Part shown: positions 35,469-44,368 of the stretch, piece after piece
Layout of the letters: every line of letters starts with the position of its first letter
Numbering within the stretch: position 1 is the first letter of the stretch
Source: Ktedonobacter robiniae
GTDB lineage: Bacteria; Chloroflexota; Ktedonobacteria; Ktedonobacterales; Ktedonobacteraceae
Reading direction: 5' to 3'
Assembly: GCF_016587375.1 (NCBI RefSeq)
Contig: NZ_BNJG01000001.1
Coordinates: 2,982,001-3,046,000, forward strand
Length of the DNA stretch: 64,000 nucleotides
Notes under the pieces: model-generated
What the model saw: only the letters and a program-made list of their open reading frames with translations
What the model was told of the DNA's origin: nothing
Databases searched by the model: none
Made by a program: the position numbers and the translations under genes

Positions 35469-36125
35469 ATGTTAGCAAGTATTCGTGATCTTGCGATCAT
35501 GGGTGTTATTTTCTTATTATTTTTGATCGTCGCAATTATTGCCCTGGTGCGCTGGTCAAAACGGATCAAGTACATCCGAACGTGCGAATTATTGGACCTT
35601 GAGCACGAGCTTGAGAAGATGCAGCGTGAGGTGCCGAATTACGCGGCGGCTCTGGTAATCGTTGATGTGGCTGTAGGAATTATCTTTCGCTCGAAGATCT
35701 CCCTGGTCCTCCTGGAGGGTATAGGTGTCGTCAATATCGTCTATTTGATTGTATTGCTTGTAGGCGTCGTAGGGTGGAGAATGATGGCGAGGCGTTGGCA
35801 GAAGATCCAGGAGCAGTTGCCGATCCAGGAGATTCGTGCGCAGATGTCGATGCAGGCGCAGATAGGCGAGCAGGACATGGGGCTTCAGCAGCCCTGGCAG
35901 GCTCTTCCTGCTCCTATGCAGTGGCCAAATGGCCAGATGGATGGCTCGCAAGGGATGTGGCAAAACGGGGTGGCCCCTGAGGCGCAAAACCAGTGGCCAA
36001 CGGGTGGACAGATGGCGATGCCGCAGGGCCAGTGGCAAGGCCAGCAGGAGTTCGACCAGCAGAATCAGTGGCAGGCCACTCCCATGCCCTCCTGGCAGCA
36101 GAATGGCTCTGGCCAGAACTGGTAA
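35469..36125 (+). CDS. Membrane protein with a Gln/Trp/Met-rich low-complexity tail
   Basis: 218 residues. Helix 1 (about 8-28), a short charged linker ('ELLDLEHELEKMQREV'), then two more helices (about 58-72 and 80-102). From residue about 125 the sequence is nearly all Q, M, W, N, G and P ('QWQGQQEFDQQNQWQATPMP'), a prion-like or sticky tail. The function is unknown. It lies alone, ahead of a strong terminator. Confidence 0.55.
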   Translation: MLASIRDLAIMGVIFLLFLIVAIIALVRWSKRIKYIRTCELLDLEHELEKMQREVPNYAAALVIVDVAVGIIFRSKISLVLLEGIGVVNIVYLIVLLVGVVGWRMMARRWQKIQEQLPIQEIRAQMSMQAQIGEQDMGLQQPWQALPAPMQWPNGQMDGSQGMWQNGVAPEAQNQWPTGGQMAMPQGQWQGQQEFDQQNQWQATPMPSWQQNGSGQNW

Positions 36126-36131
36126 AAAATT

Positions 36132-36196
36132 AAGTACCCAGATAGAAAAAGCCGCGCTCCTCGTCGAGGAGCGCGGCTTTTTCTATCTGGGTACTT
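36132..36196. terminator. Perfect 32-bp hairpin terminator
   Basis: Arms 36132-36163 and 36165-36196 with a one-base centre. The arms have an A-run and T-run (GAAAAAGCC/GGCTTTTTC) inside the stem. Confidence 0.85.
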
Positions 36197-36361
36197 GGGT
36201 TTCATTGCTCAGCCGTAAAAGTAGCCACACTCCAACGTGAGTATGGATAGGTAATATCAATTCAATCCTGTGAAGCAAACCTCCTGGGTATATTGTTGTG
36301 TGTCGCGGGCGTGAGTGGTGAAGGCTTCACAAGTTCCTGGAAAAAAGGAGTAAACAGCGGT

Positions 36362-37063
36362 ATGTTTCCATCGATGGTGGTTCCTGCTATACTACAGGTG
36401 CGCCCTGAGCTATGTCTGGAAGAGACTGAGCAACGAGAGAAAGTAGCAGCCAGCATGCCTGTGGAAAAATCCGCGGATCGACCAGGAAATAGAGCGTTTA
36501 GCGATGAACTGGCCCTGGAAAAACTCTATGAACAGTTCCGACGCCCCATACATTCCTATGTCTATCGCCTACTTGGAAATATGGAAGACGCTGATGATAT
36601 AACACAAGAGGTGTTTATACGCGCGTGCAGTGCCTGGGATGGACTCTATGAGCGTGATCATTTGTCGTCCTGGCTGTATCGGATCGCGACCAATTTATGT
36701 GTTGATCAACTGCGTCGACGCAAACGTATCTCCTGGTGGCCCCTTTCACGCCGCTCGCGCCAGGCCGAAAATGACGATGACGTGAGCGATGATGCCTCCC
36801 TCCTTTTAGCCGATAGTGGTGGTATCCCAGAGATCGCTGAACGTGAGCATATCCGCCTGACCCTGGCCAACATGCCCGAAGAGTATGCGGCGGCGCTTGT
36901 GTTACATGCTGCGCAAGGGGTCCCCTACCAGGAGATCGCAGCTATTATGGAGATCTCACCCAATGCCGCCGCTACGCGCATTTCCCGAGCCAAAAAGATG
37001 TTTATGGAACAGTACAAGCGATTGAATAAGAGTAATGCGAGTATGCAGGAGCGGCGAAAATGA
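36362..37063 (+). CDS. ECF RNA polymerase sigma factor
   Basis: 234 residues if it starts at ATG 36362 (AAAGGAG 11 bases upstream); ATG 36455 would remove a poorly conserved N-terminus. Region 2: 'YVYRLLGNMEDADDITQEVFIRACSAW', then 'WLYRIATNLCVDQLRRRKRI'; region 4: 'VPYQEIAAIMEISPNAAATRISRAKKMF'. It overlaps the anti-sigma gene by four bases (ATGA), so they are translationally coupled. Confidence 0.9.
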   Translation: MFPSMVVPAILQVRPELCLEETEQREKVAASMPVEKSADRPGNRAFSDELALEKLYEQFRRPIHSYVYRLLGNMEDADDITQEVFIRACSAWDGLYERDHLSSWLYRIATNLCVDQLRRRKRISWWPLSRRSRQAENDDDVSDDASLLLADSGGIPEIAEREHIRLTLANMPEEYAAALVLHAAQGVPYQEIAAIMEISPNAAATRISRAKKMFMEQYKRLNKSNASMQERRK

Positions 37064-38043
37064 ATGACATTTTTCTCCCTCCCCTTCCTGCGGGACATGA
37101 AACCGATTCCCGGGCCTGCGAGATTGTCCACCTCTACCTGGCTGTGTGGGATGATCTGACGCCAGAGCAGCGACGAAGCGTCGCCTTGCATGTGCGTGGG
37201 TGTGAGTCGTGTACACAAGAGATGCGCCAGGTTCAGCAGGCGACCCGCCTGGTCGCCGACCTCCCTTCTTCACAGCCCTCCGAGCGTGTTGATGCCGCGG
37301 TTCGGGCCGCGATAGCCGCGCGCGCACAGGGGCGCGGCAAAACGAGTGACGAGTCGCGCCCGGTAGCCTTTCCAGAGAGACGCCGTGCGCACGCGAGAGC
37401 ACGCTGGCGCCCTGCGATGTTGGTGGCGGCCGCGCTGATGGCTCTGGGAGTGTTACTGGTCTCTTACCTCTTCTTTCTACGCTCTGCGCAGGAGTTTCAG
37501 ATTCCATCTCAGGTAAGCTGGAACGGCTATGTGCTCTACCATATCCAGACTCAGCAGACAAGTGATGGTGCATCCTATCAGGTCAAGACCTACCATGATT
37601 TCACCAATAATATGTTCCATGTCGAGACGGTTATGGATGATAAGCTGGATGTCGTAGCGGTAGGCAACGCCCAGCATGGAGTCCTGGGCAAAGATATGAT
37701 GAATCACGTGGTGCAATGGGATGCTGCCAACTGGGTCGATAGCGACTCTATGTTTGATCTGCAAAAACTACGGGCGGATATTGCGGCGGGGCGCGCCAGC
37801 TACATCGGCAAGGGAACCTTCCAGGGACGAGAGGTCTACCAGATTCGCTACCAGAATGGCGATATTATTCTGCTGGATATGCATTATATGCCCGTCAATG
37901 TGCTGGAGCAGAAATCTTCATCCAGCGAGAAGCCGATGTATGATACCCTTGAAGTGCTCACGCAGCAGCAGGTCCCTGAGAGCCTCTGGGACATGCAGGT
38001 ACCCCCTGGCTTTAAGATGGGCGAGTTACCGCAAAAGCCTTAG
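37060..38043 (+). CDS. Anti-sigma factor with ZAS finger, one membrane helix and an outer sensor domain
   Basis: 327 residues. C20, H44, C48 and C51 form a zf-HC2 finger. An Arg/Ala-rich linker is followed by one membrane helix (about 112-138). The outer domain (about 145-327) has repeated short strands ('YVLYHIQTQQTSDGASYQVKTYHD', 'FQGREVYQIRYQNGDIILLD') like the LolA/RseB fold of outer lipid-sensing domains. It probably holds the coupled sigma factor and senses an envelope lipid or lipoprotein. The domain type is a motif-level judgement. Confidence 0.75.
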   Translation: MNDIFLPPLPAGHETDSRACEIVHLYLAVWDDLTPEQRRSVALHVRGCESCTQEMRQVQQATRLVADLPSSQPSERVDAAVRAAIAARAQGRGKTSDESRPVAFPERRRAHARARWRPAMLVAAALMALGVLLVSYLFFLRSAQEFQIPSQVSWNGYVLYHIQTQQTSDGASYQVKTYHDFTNNMFHVETVMDDKLDVVAVGNAQHGVLGKDMMNHVVQWDAANWVDSDSMFDLQKLRADIAAGRASYIGKGTFQGREVYQIRYQNGDIILLDMHYMPVNVLEQKSSSSEKPMYDTLEVLTQQQVPESLWDMQVPPGFKMGELPQKP

Positions 38044-38052
38044 ATTTGTCCG

Positions 38053-38096
38053 AAAAGTTTGTAGGGCCCATGCCAGCATGGGCCCTACAAACTTTT
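38053..38096. terminator. Perfect 21-bp hairpin (palindrome family R2, copy 2)
   Basis: Arms 38053-38073 and 38076-38096 with centre CA. The inner part GGGCCCATGC/GCATGGGCCC is shared with 35396 and 46329. The AAAAGTTT/AAACTTTT ends make it a two-way terminator after the anti-sigma gene. Confidence 0.8.
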
Positions 38097-38200
38097 GTGG
38101 TATTACCGGGCCCTGTTTCTGTGCCGTTACGCGATAATCAAGGACTTGAGATCAGGCTCTCTATTGCGGCGTGCAATACCACGTGCAGCAGGCTGGATGA

Positions 38201-38232
38201 AAGAAGAATCCCCCTTGCTTTAGCAGGGGGAG
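38201..38232 (+). other. IS200/IS605-type terminal hairpin relic
   Basis: 'AAGAATCCCCCTTGC-TTTA-GCAGGGGGAGTG' has the form of the right-end hairpin (and RNA-guide 3' scaffold) of IS605/TnpB elements. No tnpA or tnpB frame is present within several kb, so it is at most a relic. Confidence 0.4.
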
Positions 38233-38326
38233 TGTCGAACGAGTGCGACACGGACCGATTGCATATACATAAGAAAGCGCAAAAGGTGATATGATGAGGA
38301 CATCAAACTTTGAGGGGAGAAGATTC

Positions 38327-39148
38327 ATGTCAATCTGGTCCGAAGGCGATCTGCAGCTCGATGATGTTCGTATTCATTATTACCGCACGGGCGCTGGAGA
38401 GAAACCGCCGCTGGTGTTGTTGCACGGCTTCAGCGATAATGGGCTGTGCTGGAGCGAGGTGGTGCAGGAATGGGCGAGCGACTTTGATATCATTCTGCCC
38501 GATGCGCGCGGGCATGGGCTCTCCAGCGGCTCGGCGAGCGGGAACTATCGGCAACGGGCCATGGCGGAGGATGTGGTAGCGCTCATCCAGGCGTTGAACC
38601 TGGGCTCGGTGCGGCTGGGCGGGCATTCGATGGGGGGCGGCGTGGCAGCAGTGGTGGCCAGCGAGTGGCCTGAGCTGGTGCGGGCGGTCGCGCTGGAGGA
38701 TGCTGCGCTGTTTGTACCACGCGAGCAGCCGACAAGTTCACAGGAGGAGGGCCAGAGGCACCATGGCTGGTTGTTTGAGGTGCGGACACAGAGTCTGGAG
38801 GAGCGCAAGGCCGCTTGTCAGAAGAATACCGGCTGGTCGGAGGTCACAGTAGAGCAGTGGGCCATCTCGAAAGACCAGCTCAATATGGCCATCCTGTCCG
38901 CCGGCCCTGCGCCCGTCATCGGCGAGCGTTCGCCTATGGAGGTCCTGACCACCATTTGCTGCCCCCTGCTGCTGGTGACAGGCGACCCCACTCGCGGTGC
39001 CATGATCACGCCGGAGCAGGCCGCACAGATCCTGACCACACAGCTCCGCGCCCGCGAGCTGCATATTCCCAATACAGGGCACTGTATCCGCTATGATCAG
39101 CCGCGGGCGTATGCGGAGAGCGTGAGGGAATGGCTACGGAATGTATGA
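38327..39148 (+). CDS. Alpha/beta-hydrolase
   Basis: 273 residues from ATG 38327 (GGGGAGA upstream). 'LVLLHGFSDNGLCW' (oxyanion region), nucleophile elbow 'GGHSMGGG', acid near 'LLLVTGDPTRGAM' and catalytic His in 'IPNTGHCIRYDQP' are all present. It cleaves an ester or similar bond; the substrate is unknown. Confidence 0.88.
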   Translation: MSIWSEGDLQLDDVRIHYYRTGAGEKPPLVLLHGFSDNGLCWSEVVQEWASDFDIILPDARGHGLSSGSASGNYRQRAMAEDVVALIQALNLGSVRLGGHSMGGGVAAVVASEWPELVRAVALEDAALFVPREQPTSSQEEGQRHHGWLFEVRTQSLEERKAACQKNTGWSEVTVEQWAISKDQLNMAILSAGPAPVIGERSPMEVLTTICCPLLLVTGDPTRGAMITPEQAAQILTTQLRARELHIPNTGHCIRYDQPRAYAESVREWLRNV

Positions 39149-39291
39149 TCCGCCATGGGCTGCGAGTTAGCCGAATGACGCAGCAGGCCCCTACAGATTT
39201 GCCCCTTCTCGGTCATAAAAGATAGAATAAGATAGAAGTTTGCTAGACCCTATGGCCACATCGGCGTGGCATTAGAATGAGGAGAACTCGC

Positions 39292-40476
39292 ATGACCGAA
39301 GAACATATTCCGGTAATCGTAGGCGCGGCAAGGACGCCGACAGGCAAGTTCCTTGGTAGTCTCGCCAGTTTTACAGCCCCCCAGTTGGGAGCTATCGCTA
39401 TAAAAGAAGCCGTAAAGCGCGCAGGAATCGACCCCAGTAGCCTGGATGAGGTCATCATGGGCAATGTCGTGAGCGCGGGCATTGGGCAGGCGCCGGGCCG
39501 CCAGGCCGCCATCCACGCGGGCCTTCCCGATGATATTCCAGCCTTCACAATCAATAAAGTCTGTGGCTCGGGCCTCAAAGCCGTCATGCTGGCGGCGCAG
39601 GCCATTCGCGCGGGCGATGGCCAGGCCTATATCGCGGGCGGCATGGAGAGCATGAGCAATGCCCCCTATCTCTTGCCCAAAGCGCGTACTGGCTACCGCA
39701 TGGGTGATGGCAAAATCATTGACGCGGTGGTCCGTGATGGCCTCTGGTGCGCCTTTGAAGATATCCATATGGGCAATGAGGCAGAGATCATCGCCGAGAA
39801 GTTTGGCGTCACGCGCGAGGAGCAGGATCAACTGGCGCTGCGCAGTCACCAGCGCGCGGCGGCAGCCACAGCCGAGGGCCGCTTTAAAGAGGAGATCGTG
39901 CCGGTTGAGGTGCGCCAGAAGAAAGGTTCTTTGCTGGTGGAAAACGACGAGCCTATTCGCAGCGATACCTCACGTGAGGCGCTGGCGCGTCTCTCACCAG
40001 CTTTTCTAGAGGATGGTACGGTGACCGCAGGCAATGCCCCTGGTCTAAGCGATGGAGCCTCGGCGACGGTCGTTGTTGACCAGGCCTTTGCGCAGGCGCA
40101 GGGTCTGCCTGTCCTGGCCCGAATTACGGGCTATGCCTCGGCGGCCATCACACCACGCTATATCTTCGCGGCCCCCACGCGTGCCATTCGTCGTCTACTG
40201 GAGCGCACTGGCATGCAGTTGAGCGACTTCGACCTGATCGAGGTCAACGAGGCCTTTGCGGCCCAGGCGCTTGCCAATGGCAAAGAGCTAGATTGGGATT
40301 GGGAGCGCGTGAATGTCAATGGTGGCGCCATTGCCCTGGGCCACCCCATCGGCTCCAGTGGCTCACGTGTCTTGATTACCTTGATTCATGAGTTGAAGCG
40401 CCGAGGTGGCGGTCGCGGCCTGGCAACGCTCTGCCTGGGTGGTGGTGGCGCGGTCGCGCTCTCCGTCGAGGTGTAG
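39292..40476 (+). CDS. Acetyl-CoA C-acetyltransferase (thiolase)
   Basis: 394 residues from ATG 39292 (GAGGAGA upstream). The nucleophile Cys is in 'KVCGSGLKAVMLAAQAI', then 'GGMESMSNAPYLL', the His is in 'NVNGGAIALGHPIGSSG', and the second Cys is in 'LCLGGGGAVAL' (usually C-I-G-G-G-Q-G; here Gly replaces Gln). It joins two acyl-CoAs or splits 3-ketoacyl-CoA. The acyl-CoA mutase 2 kb downstream may share a carbon pathway. Confidence 0.92.
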   Translation: MTEEHIPVIVGAARTPTGKFLGSLASFTAPQLGAIAIKEAVKRAGIDPSSLDEVIMGNVVSAGIGQAPGRQAAIHAGLPDDIPAFTINKVCGSGLKAVMLAAQAIRAGDGQAYIAGGMESMSNAPYLLPKARTGYRMGDGKIIDAVVRDGLWCAFEDIHMGNEAEIIAEKFGVTREEQDQLALRSHQRAAAATAEGRFKEEIVPVEVRQKKGSLLVENDEPIRSDTSREALARLSPAFLEDGTVTAGNAPGLSDGASATVVVDQAFAQAQGLPVLARITGYASAAITPRYIFAAPTRAIRRLLERTGMQLSDFDLIEVNEAFAAQALANGKELDWDWERVNVNGGAIALGHPIGSSGSRVLITLIHELKRRGGGRGLATLCLGGGGAVALSVEV

Positions 40477-40482
40477 TTTTTT

Positions 40483-40549
40483 AATGAAGTAGCGTAAATA
40501 AATGTGGTGCAGGCTCTGCCTGCACCACATTTATTTACGCTACTTCATT
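40483..40549. terminator. Perfect 32-bp hairpin between convergent genes
   Basis: Arms 40483-40514 and 40518-40549 with loop TCT. The centre GTGGTGCAGGC/GCCTGCACCAC is related to the GGCAGAGCC palindromes at 7100 and 46381. The right end overlaps the stop of the MFS gene. Confidence 0.85.
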
Positions 40550-41799
40550 TTCACATGCCATTGGCGTAGGCGTACCAGGAAGACGGTCCCCAGCCCTCCC
40601 AGGAGCAGTGCGAGCACGGTCCAGCCATAGACTACGCTATACGAGGAGTGAGTGATACCCAGCCCAAACAGCGGGAAGATCACGATCATGGCCAGGCTAA
40701 AGAGTCCCGTTTGAAACGAGAGGACAGTGGCGCGCTGAGCCTCGGGACAACGCTGGTTGATATAGGTGCTGAGCGCCGGATAGAGCACGGCGGTCGCGGC
40801 CTGGAAGAAGATCAGGAAGCCCAGTAAGCTTGGGAGCATCTGCGGCTGCATCATTAAAAGCAGACCTGTTGCCTGGGTGAGGACAGCCAGGGGCAGCAGC
40901 CAGCGTTCTGGAATCTTACGCATCATCACGGGCACCATGGCCGTAAAGAGAAACTGGCTAAGATTGCTTAGGGCAATGATAAAACCGACCGCACTCAAGG
41001 CGAAGCCCAGGCCATGTAACTGAAGCTGGACATAGAAGTAGATCGTGGTACCACAGCTCTCGGTCAGCCCTGAGATCAGGATCAACCCCAGGATCGCAGG
41101 TGTGTTCCAGACGATGCGCAGGCCAGCACCCAGATGTGCCAGGACATTGATGCGCTCCTCCGGCTGGCGCTCTTCAATACCCTCTGGCAGCAGACAGAGA
41201 GGCAGGATGGAGACCAGGCAGATAAGCGCGCGACAGATGAATGGCAGTGTCTGCATGATGCTGCCCAGGTAGCCTCCAAGTGTGGTACCCACCATCTCAC
41301 TTACCAGGCTGACCATCAGCGTCCAGCTCATGAGTTTGCTGTAGAGTTGCGATTGGCGTTGCGCATCGGCATAGCCAGTTAGCGTCCAGAGCAGCGCGTC
41401 ATTGGCCCCGCCCAGGAAGGCGAAAGAGATGCCCGAGAGCGCGAATGCCAGGAGCATAAATGGTGCCGTGGGATGGAGATAGAGCAAACTATCAATCGCG
41501 CTAATCAGACAATAGAGAATCAGGCTTTTGCGGCGTCCCAGCAAGTCCGCGAAGATCCCGGTTGGCACTTCGGCGACGAACTTGGCAATATGAAAGACCA
41601 TCTCAAACAGGCCGATCACAAAGGGGCTATATCCCTGCGCTGCCAGGTAGATCATCCAGATGGCGCTGGTCAGGAGCACACGTGAAGACGCGGTATAGCC
41701 AAAGAAAGCAGCCAGCCAGCGCCGCCAGGGACGCGGCTCAAGCACACTGGTAGCTAAAGTGTTTCCCTCCGCTGAGGATTCCATAACAGAGTCATTCAT
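40540..41799 (-). CDS. MFS transporter
   Basis: 419 residues, about twelve membrane helices. The loop 2-3 motif is 'VPTGIFADLLGRRKSLI'; the rest follows the unassigned MFS pattern of drug or metabolite exporters. It is convergent with the thiolase and shares its terminator. The substrate is unknown. Confidence 0.8.
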   Translation of the reverse strand: MNDSVMESSAEGNTLATSVLEPRPWRRWLAAFFGYTASSRVLLTSAIWMIYLAAQGYSPFVIGLFEMVFHIAKFVAEVPTGIFADLLGRRKSLILYCLISAIDSLLYLHPTAPFMLLAFALSGISFAFLGGANDALLWTLTGYADAQRQSQLYSKLMSWTLMVSLVSEMVGTTLGGYLGSIMQTLPFICRALICLVSILPLCLLPEGIEERQPEERINVLAHLGAGLRIVWNTPAILGLILISGLTESCGTTIYFYVQLQLHGLGFALSAVGFIIALSNLSQFLFTAMVPVMMRKIPERWLLPLAVLTQATGLLLMMQPQMLPSLLGFLIFFQAATAVLYPALSTYINQRCPEAQRATVLSFQTGLFSLAMIVIFPLFGLGITHSSYSVVYGWTVLALLLGGLGTVFLVRLRQWHVKMK

Positions 41800-42440
41800 A
41801 GGTTCAGGAACTCCCTCTCATGAGATAACAAGTAAAAGCAAACTACAATGGGTCCCTCTTGTGAAAGCAAGTCAACAGACGTGAGAGAGTACCTGGCGCG
41901 GATGGCTACACGGGCAAGGGCAGCATAGAGCACACGCGATGTCCCATGGAAGGGCGGGAAAAGGCTAAGAAACAGAGGACGAAAAAGTAGCCATGCCAAA
42001 GGCAGCAGAATCTACCGCAGAACAGGAATGTCCTGAGAGTGGAGGCTCGGCGCTACTTCTCGCCGCATAAGCGCTACGCCAGGCTTATGCGGCCACCACA
42101 TGGCCGAGGATTGATGGAATGAGGTGATGATGGGCCAGTCGCCCGGCGCTGGCGCGCGCGGTGACCTGACGCATATGCTGTCTCGTCATATACCTGAGAA
42201 TAACATGCCTCCATGCAGACGTCAAGAGGGCTTCGACACTCCCCTCCGGATAACGCAAGCACCCCTCCAGGTGAGGTGTGTGTGATGGCGGCCTGGTGGA
42301 GCCAGGCCGCCATCACACACACCTCACCCCTCTTGCCTGAGGCGTATGGTACAATAGGGATGTTACAACTATGAAATGAATCGTCTATCTGCGTTTCAAA
42401 TATGCCATTGCCTTTATGCATATGAGGAGAGCTTGCGAAG
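41800..42440. other. Intergenic region with two hairpins
   Basis: About 640 bases. An 11-bp hairpin GCCGCATAAGC/GCTTATGCGGC lies at 42062-42093. A perfect 27-bp hairpin lies at 42270-42296/42302-42328 (loop TGGAG). The ribosome site GAGGAG of the mutase is near the right end. No gene or known riboswitch (including B12) is seen. Confidence 0.5.
42270..42328. terminator. Perfect 27-bp hairpin
   Basis: GGTGAGGTGTGTGTGATGG... pairs exactly with its inverse; loop TGGAG. It lies about 110 bases upstream of the mutase rather than after a visible gene, so it may be a repeat rather than a terminator. Confidence 0.65.
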
Positions 42441-44171
42441 ATGCTTGAACAGAAATCGACAGAGCCAGAGTTGCCTGAGGTCGAACAAGGGACGCTCTTT
42501 GATAAAGAAGAACTTGACCGTTTGCACGTGCAGCGCACACAATGGGAAGAGGGCCTCGTCAAGAAGTCGGTGGAGCGCATTCCCGAGCGAGACAACCTTA
42601 TCACCACCTCTGGTGTGCCTATCGAGCGACTCTATACACCTGGGGATGTGCGGGGACTGGATTATCAGCGTGACCTAGGCTATCCTGGCGCCTATCCCTA
42701 TACGCGTGGCGTTCAGCCAACCATGTATCGCGCCAAGCCGTGGACCATGCGCATGTTCGCGGGCTTTGGCACCGCTGAAGATACCAATAAGCGTTTTAAG
42801 TATTTATTGCAGCAGGGTCAGACAGGCCTCTCGGTGGCCTTCGATATGGCGACCCTCTACGGCTATGACACTGATCATCCCCTGGCGGCGGGCGAGTTTG
42901 GCAAGTGTGGCGTCGCTATCTCCTCGCTCGCGGATATGGAGGTGCTCTTCGAGGGGTTGCCCCTGGATAAAATCACCACCTCTATGACCATCAATAGTCC
43001 TGCCTCTGCCATCTGGGCCATGTATATCGCGAACGCCGAGAAGCGCGGCTTCTCCATGGCGCAACTGGGAGGCACGCTCCAGAACGATATCCTGAAGGAG
43101 TATATCGCGCAGAAGGAGTTCCTCTTCCCGCCAGAACCCTCGATGCGCCTGGTGACAGATACCATCGAGTTTGGCACGCGCCATATGCCGCGCTGGAATA
43201 CCATCAGTATCAGCGGCTACCATATCCGCGAGGCGGGCGCGACCGCTGTGCAGGAGCTGGCCTTTACCCTGGCCGATGGCCTGGCATATGTTGATGCCGC
43301 CCTGGCGCGTGGCCTGAAGATCGACGAGTTCGCGCCCAGGCTCTCCTTCTTCTTTGATGTGCATAATGACTTCTTCGAAGAGATCGCCAAGTTCCGCGCT
43401 GGCCGCAGGCTCTGGGCGCGCTTGATGAAGGAGCGCTATGGCGCGAAGGACCCACGCTCTATGATGTTGCGCTGTCATGCGCAGACGGCGGGCGTCTCCC
43501 TCACGGCCCAGCAGCCTGAAAATAACATTATCCGCACCACCATTCAGGCCCTGGCAGCGGTCCTGGGTGGCACCAACTCGCTGCATACCAACTCGCTTGA
43601 CGAGGCCCTGGCTCTGCCCACAGAGAGCGCGGCCCTGATCGCCTTACGCACGCAGCAGGTCATCGCTTCTGAGAGTGGCGTGACCAATACTATTGATCCC
43701 CTGGGTGGCTCATACTTCCTTGAGAAATTGACCGAGCGCACCGAGAAGGCTGCGCTGGAGTATATCGAGCGCATCGATGCCCTGGGTGGCGTGCTGGCTT
43801 GTATCCAGAATGGCTTCTTCCAGCGCGAGATCGCCGAGTCCGCCTACCGCTATCAGCAGGAGATCGATCAGCATAAGCGCACGATTGTGGGCGTGAATGA
43901 TTACGCCATCGAAGAGCATATCAAGGTACCGACGCTCTACGTGGACTACGAGGGCGAAAAAGCCCAGATTGCGCGGCTGGCACGCGTGCGTCACGAGCGT
44001 AACAATCAGGCGACGCAGCGGGCTTTGGAGAATCTGAAGCGTGTCGCTGAAGGCACTGAGAATACTATGCCTGCCATCCTTGAGGCGGTAAAATCTTACG
44101 CCACGCTTGGTGAGATCATGGATGTCTTCCGCGACGTCTTTGGCGATTATATGGAGCCCGCTGTCTTCTAG
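42441..44171 (+). CDS. Acyl-CoA mutase (methylmalonyl/isobutyryl-CoA type), large subunit without the B12 domain
   Basis: 576 residues: the TIM-barrel half only. Blocks include '[32 protein letters not shown]', '[17 protein letters not shown]', '[26 protein letters not shown]' and '[21 protein letters not shown]'. The start 'R-K/[12 protein letters not shown]' resembles isobutyryl-CoA/MeaA-like enzymes more than classical methylmalonyl-CoA mutase. The cobalamin-binding small subunit and its chaperone are not in this window, so they must lie elsewhere. It rearranges the carbon skeleton of an acyl-CoA. Confidence 0.88.
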   Translation: MLEQKSTEPELPEVEQGTLFDKEELDRLHVQRTQWEEGLVKKSVERIPERDNLITTSGVPIERLYTPGDVRGLDYQRDLGYPGAYPYTRGVQPTMYRAKPWTMRMFAGFGTAEDTNKRFKYLLQQGQTGLSVAFDMATLYGYDTDHPLAAGEFGKCGVAISSLADMEVLFEGLPLDKITTSMTINSPASAIWAMYIANAEKRGFSMAQLGGTLQNDILKEYIAQKEFLFPPEPSMRLVTDTIEFGTRHMPRWNTISISGYHIREAGATAVQELAFTLADGLAYVDAALARGLKIDEFAPRLSFFFDVHNDFFEEIAKFRAGRRLWARLMKERYGAKDPRSMMLRCHAQTAGVSLTAQQPENNIIRTTIQALAAVLGGTNSLHTNSLDEALALPTESAALIALRTQQVIASESGVTNTIDPLGGSYFLEKLTERTEKAALEYIERIDALGGVLACIQNGFFQREIAESAYRYQQEIDQHKRTIVGVNDYAIEEHIKVPTLYVDYEGEKAQIARLARVRHERNNQATQRALENLKRVAEGTENTMPAILEAVKSYATLGEIMDVFRDVFGDYMEPAVF

Positions 44172-44285
44172 CGTGCCAGTTGTGTGCATGTCGGCAGCGT
44201 GAACAGTGATGAGAACCAGGGGCGTAAGATGGTGTACCTGTTTGATCTGGAGTGGTACAATGTCTTGCGCCCTTTGTATATATCT

Positions 44286-44345
44286 TCTTCTCCGAACACC
44301 CTGAGCGCGCGTCCCCGAATGGGGGGTGGGTTTCGGAATAAGATC
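44286..44345 (+). repeat. Palindromic repeat family A, copy 5
   Basis: Shortest copy (60 bases): TCCGAACACCC ... CCCCGAATGGGG ... GGGTTTCGGAATAAGATCT. It ends 23 bases before the GNAT start and supplies part of its leader. Confidence 0.85.
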
Positions 44346-44368
44346 TATAGAAAAAGAAAGAGATCTGG

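Noticed and set aside
42062..42440. Possible B12 riboswitch before the acyl-CoA mutase
   Set aside because: Hairpins are present but no B12-box or other riboswitch core is seen.
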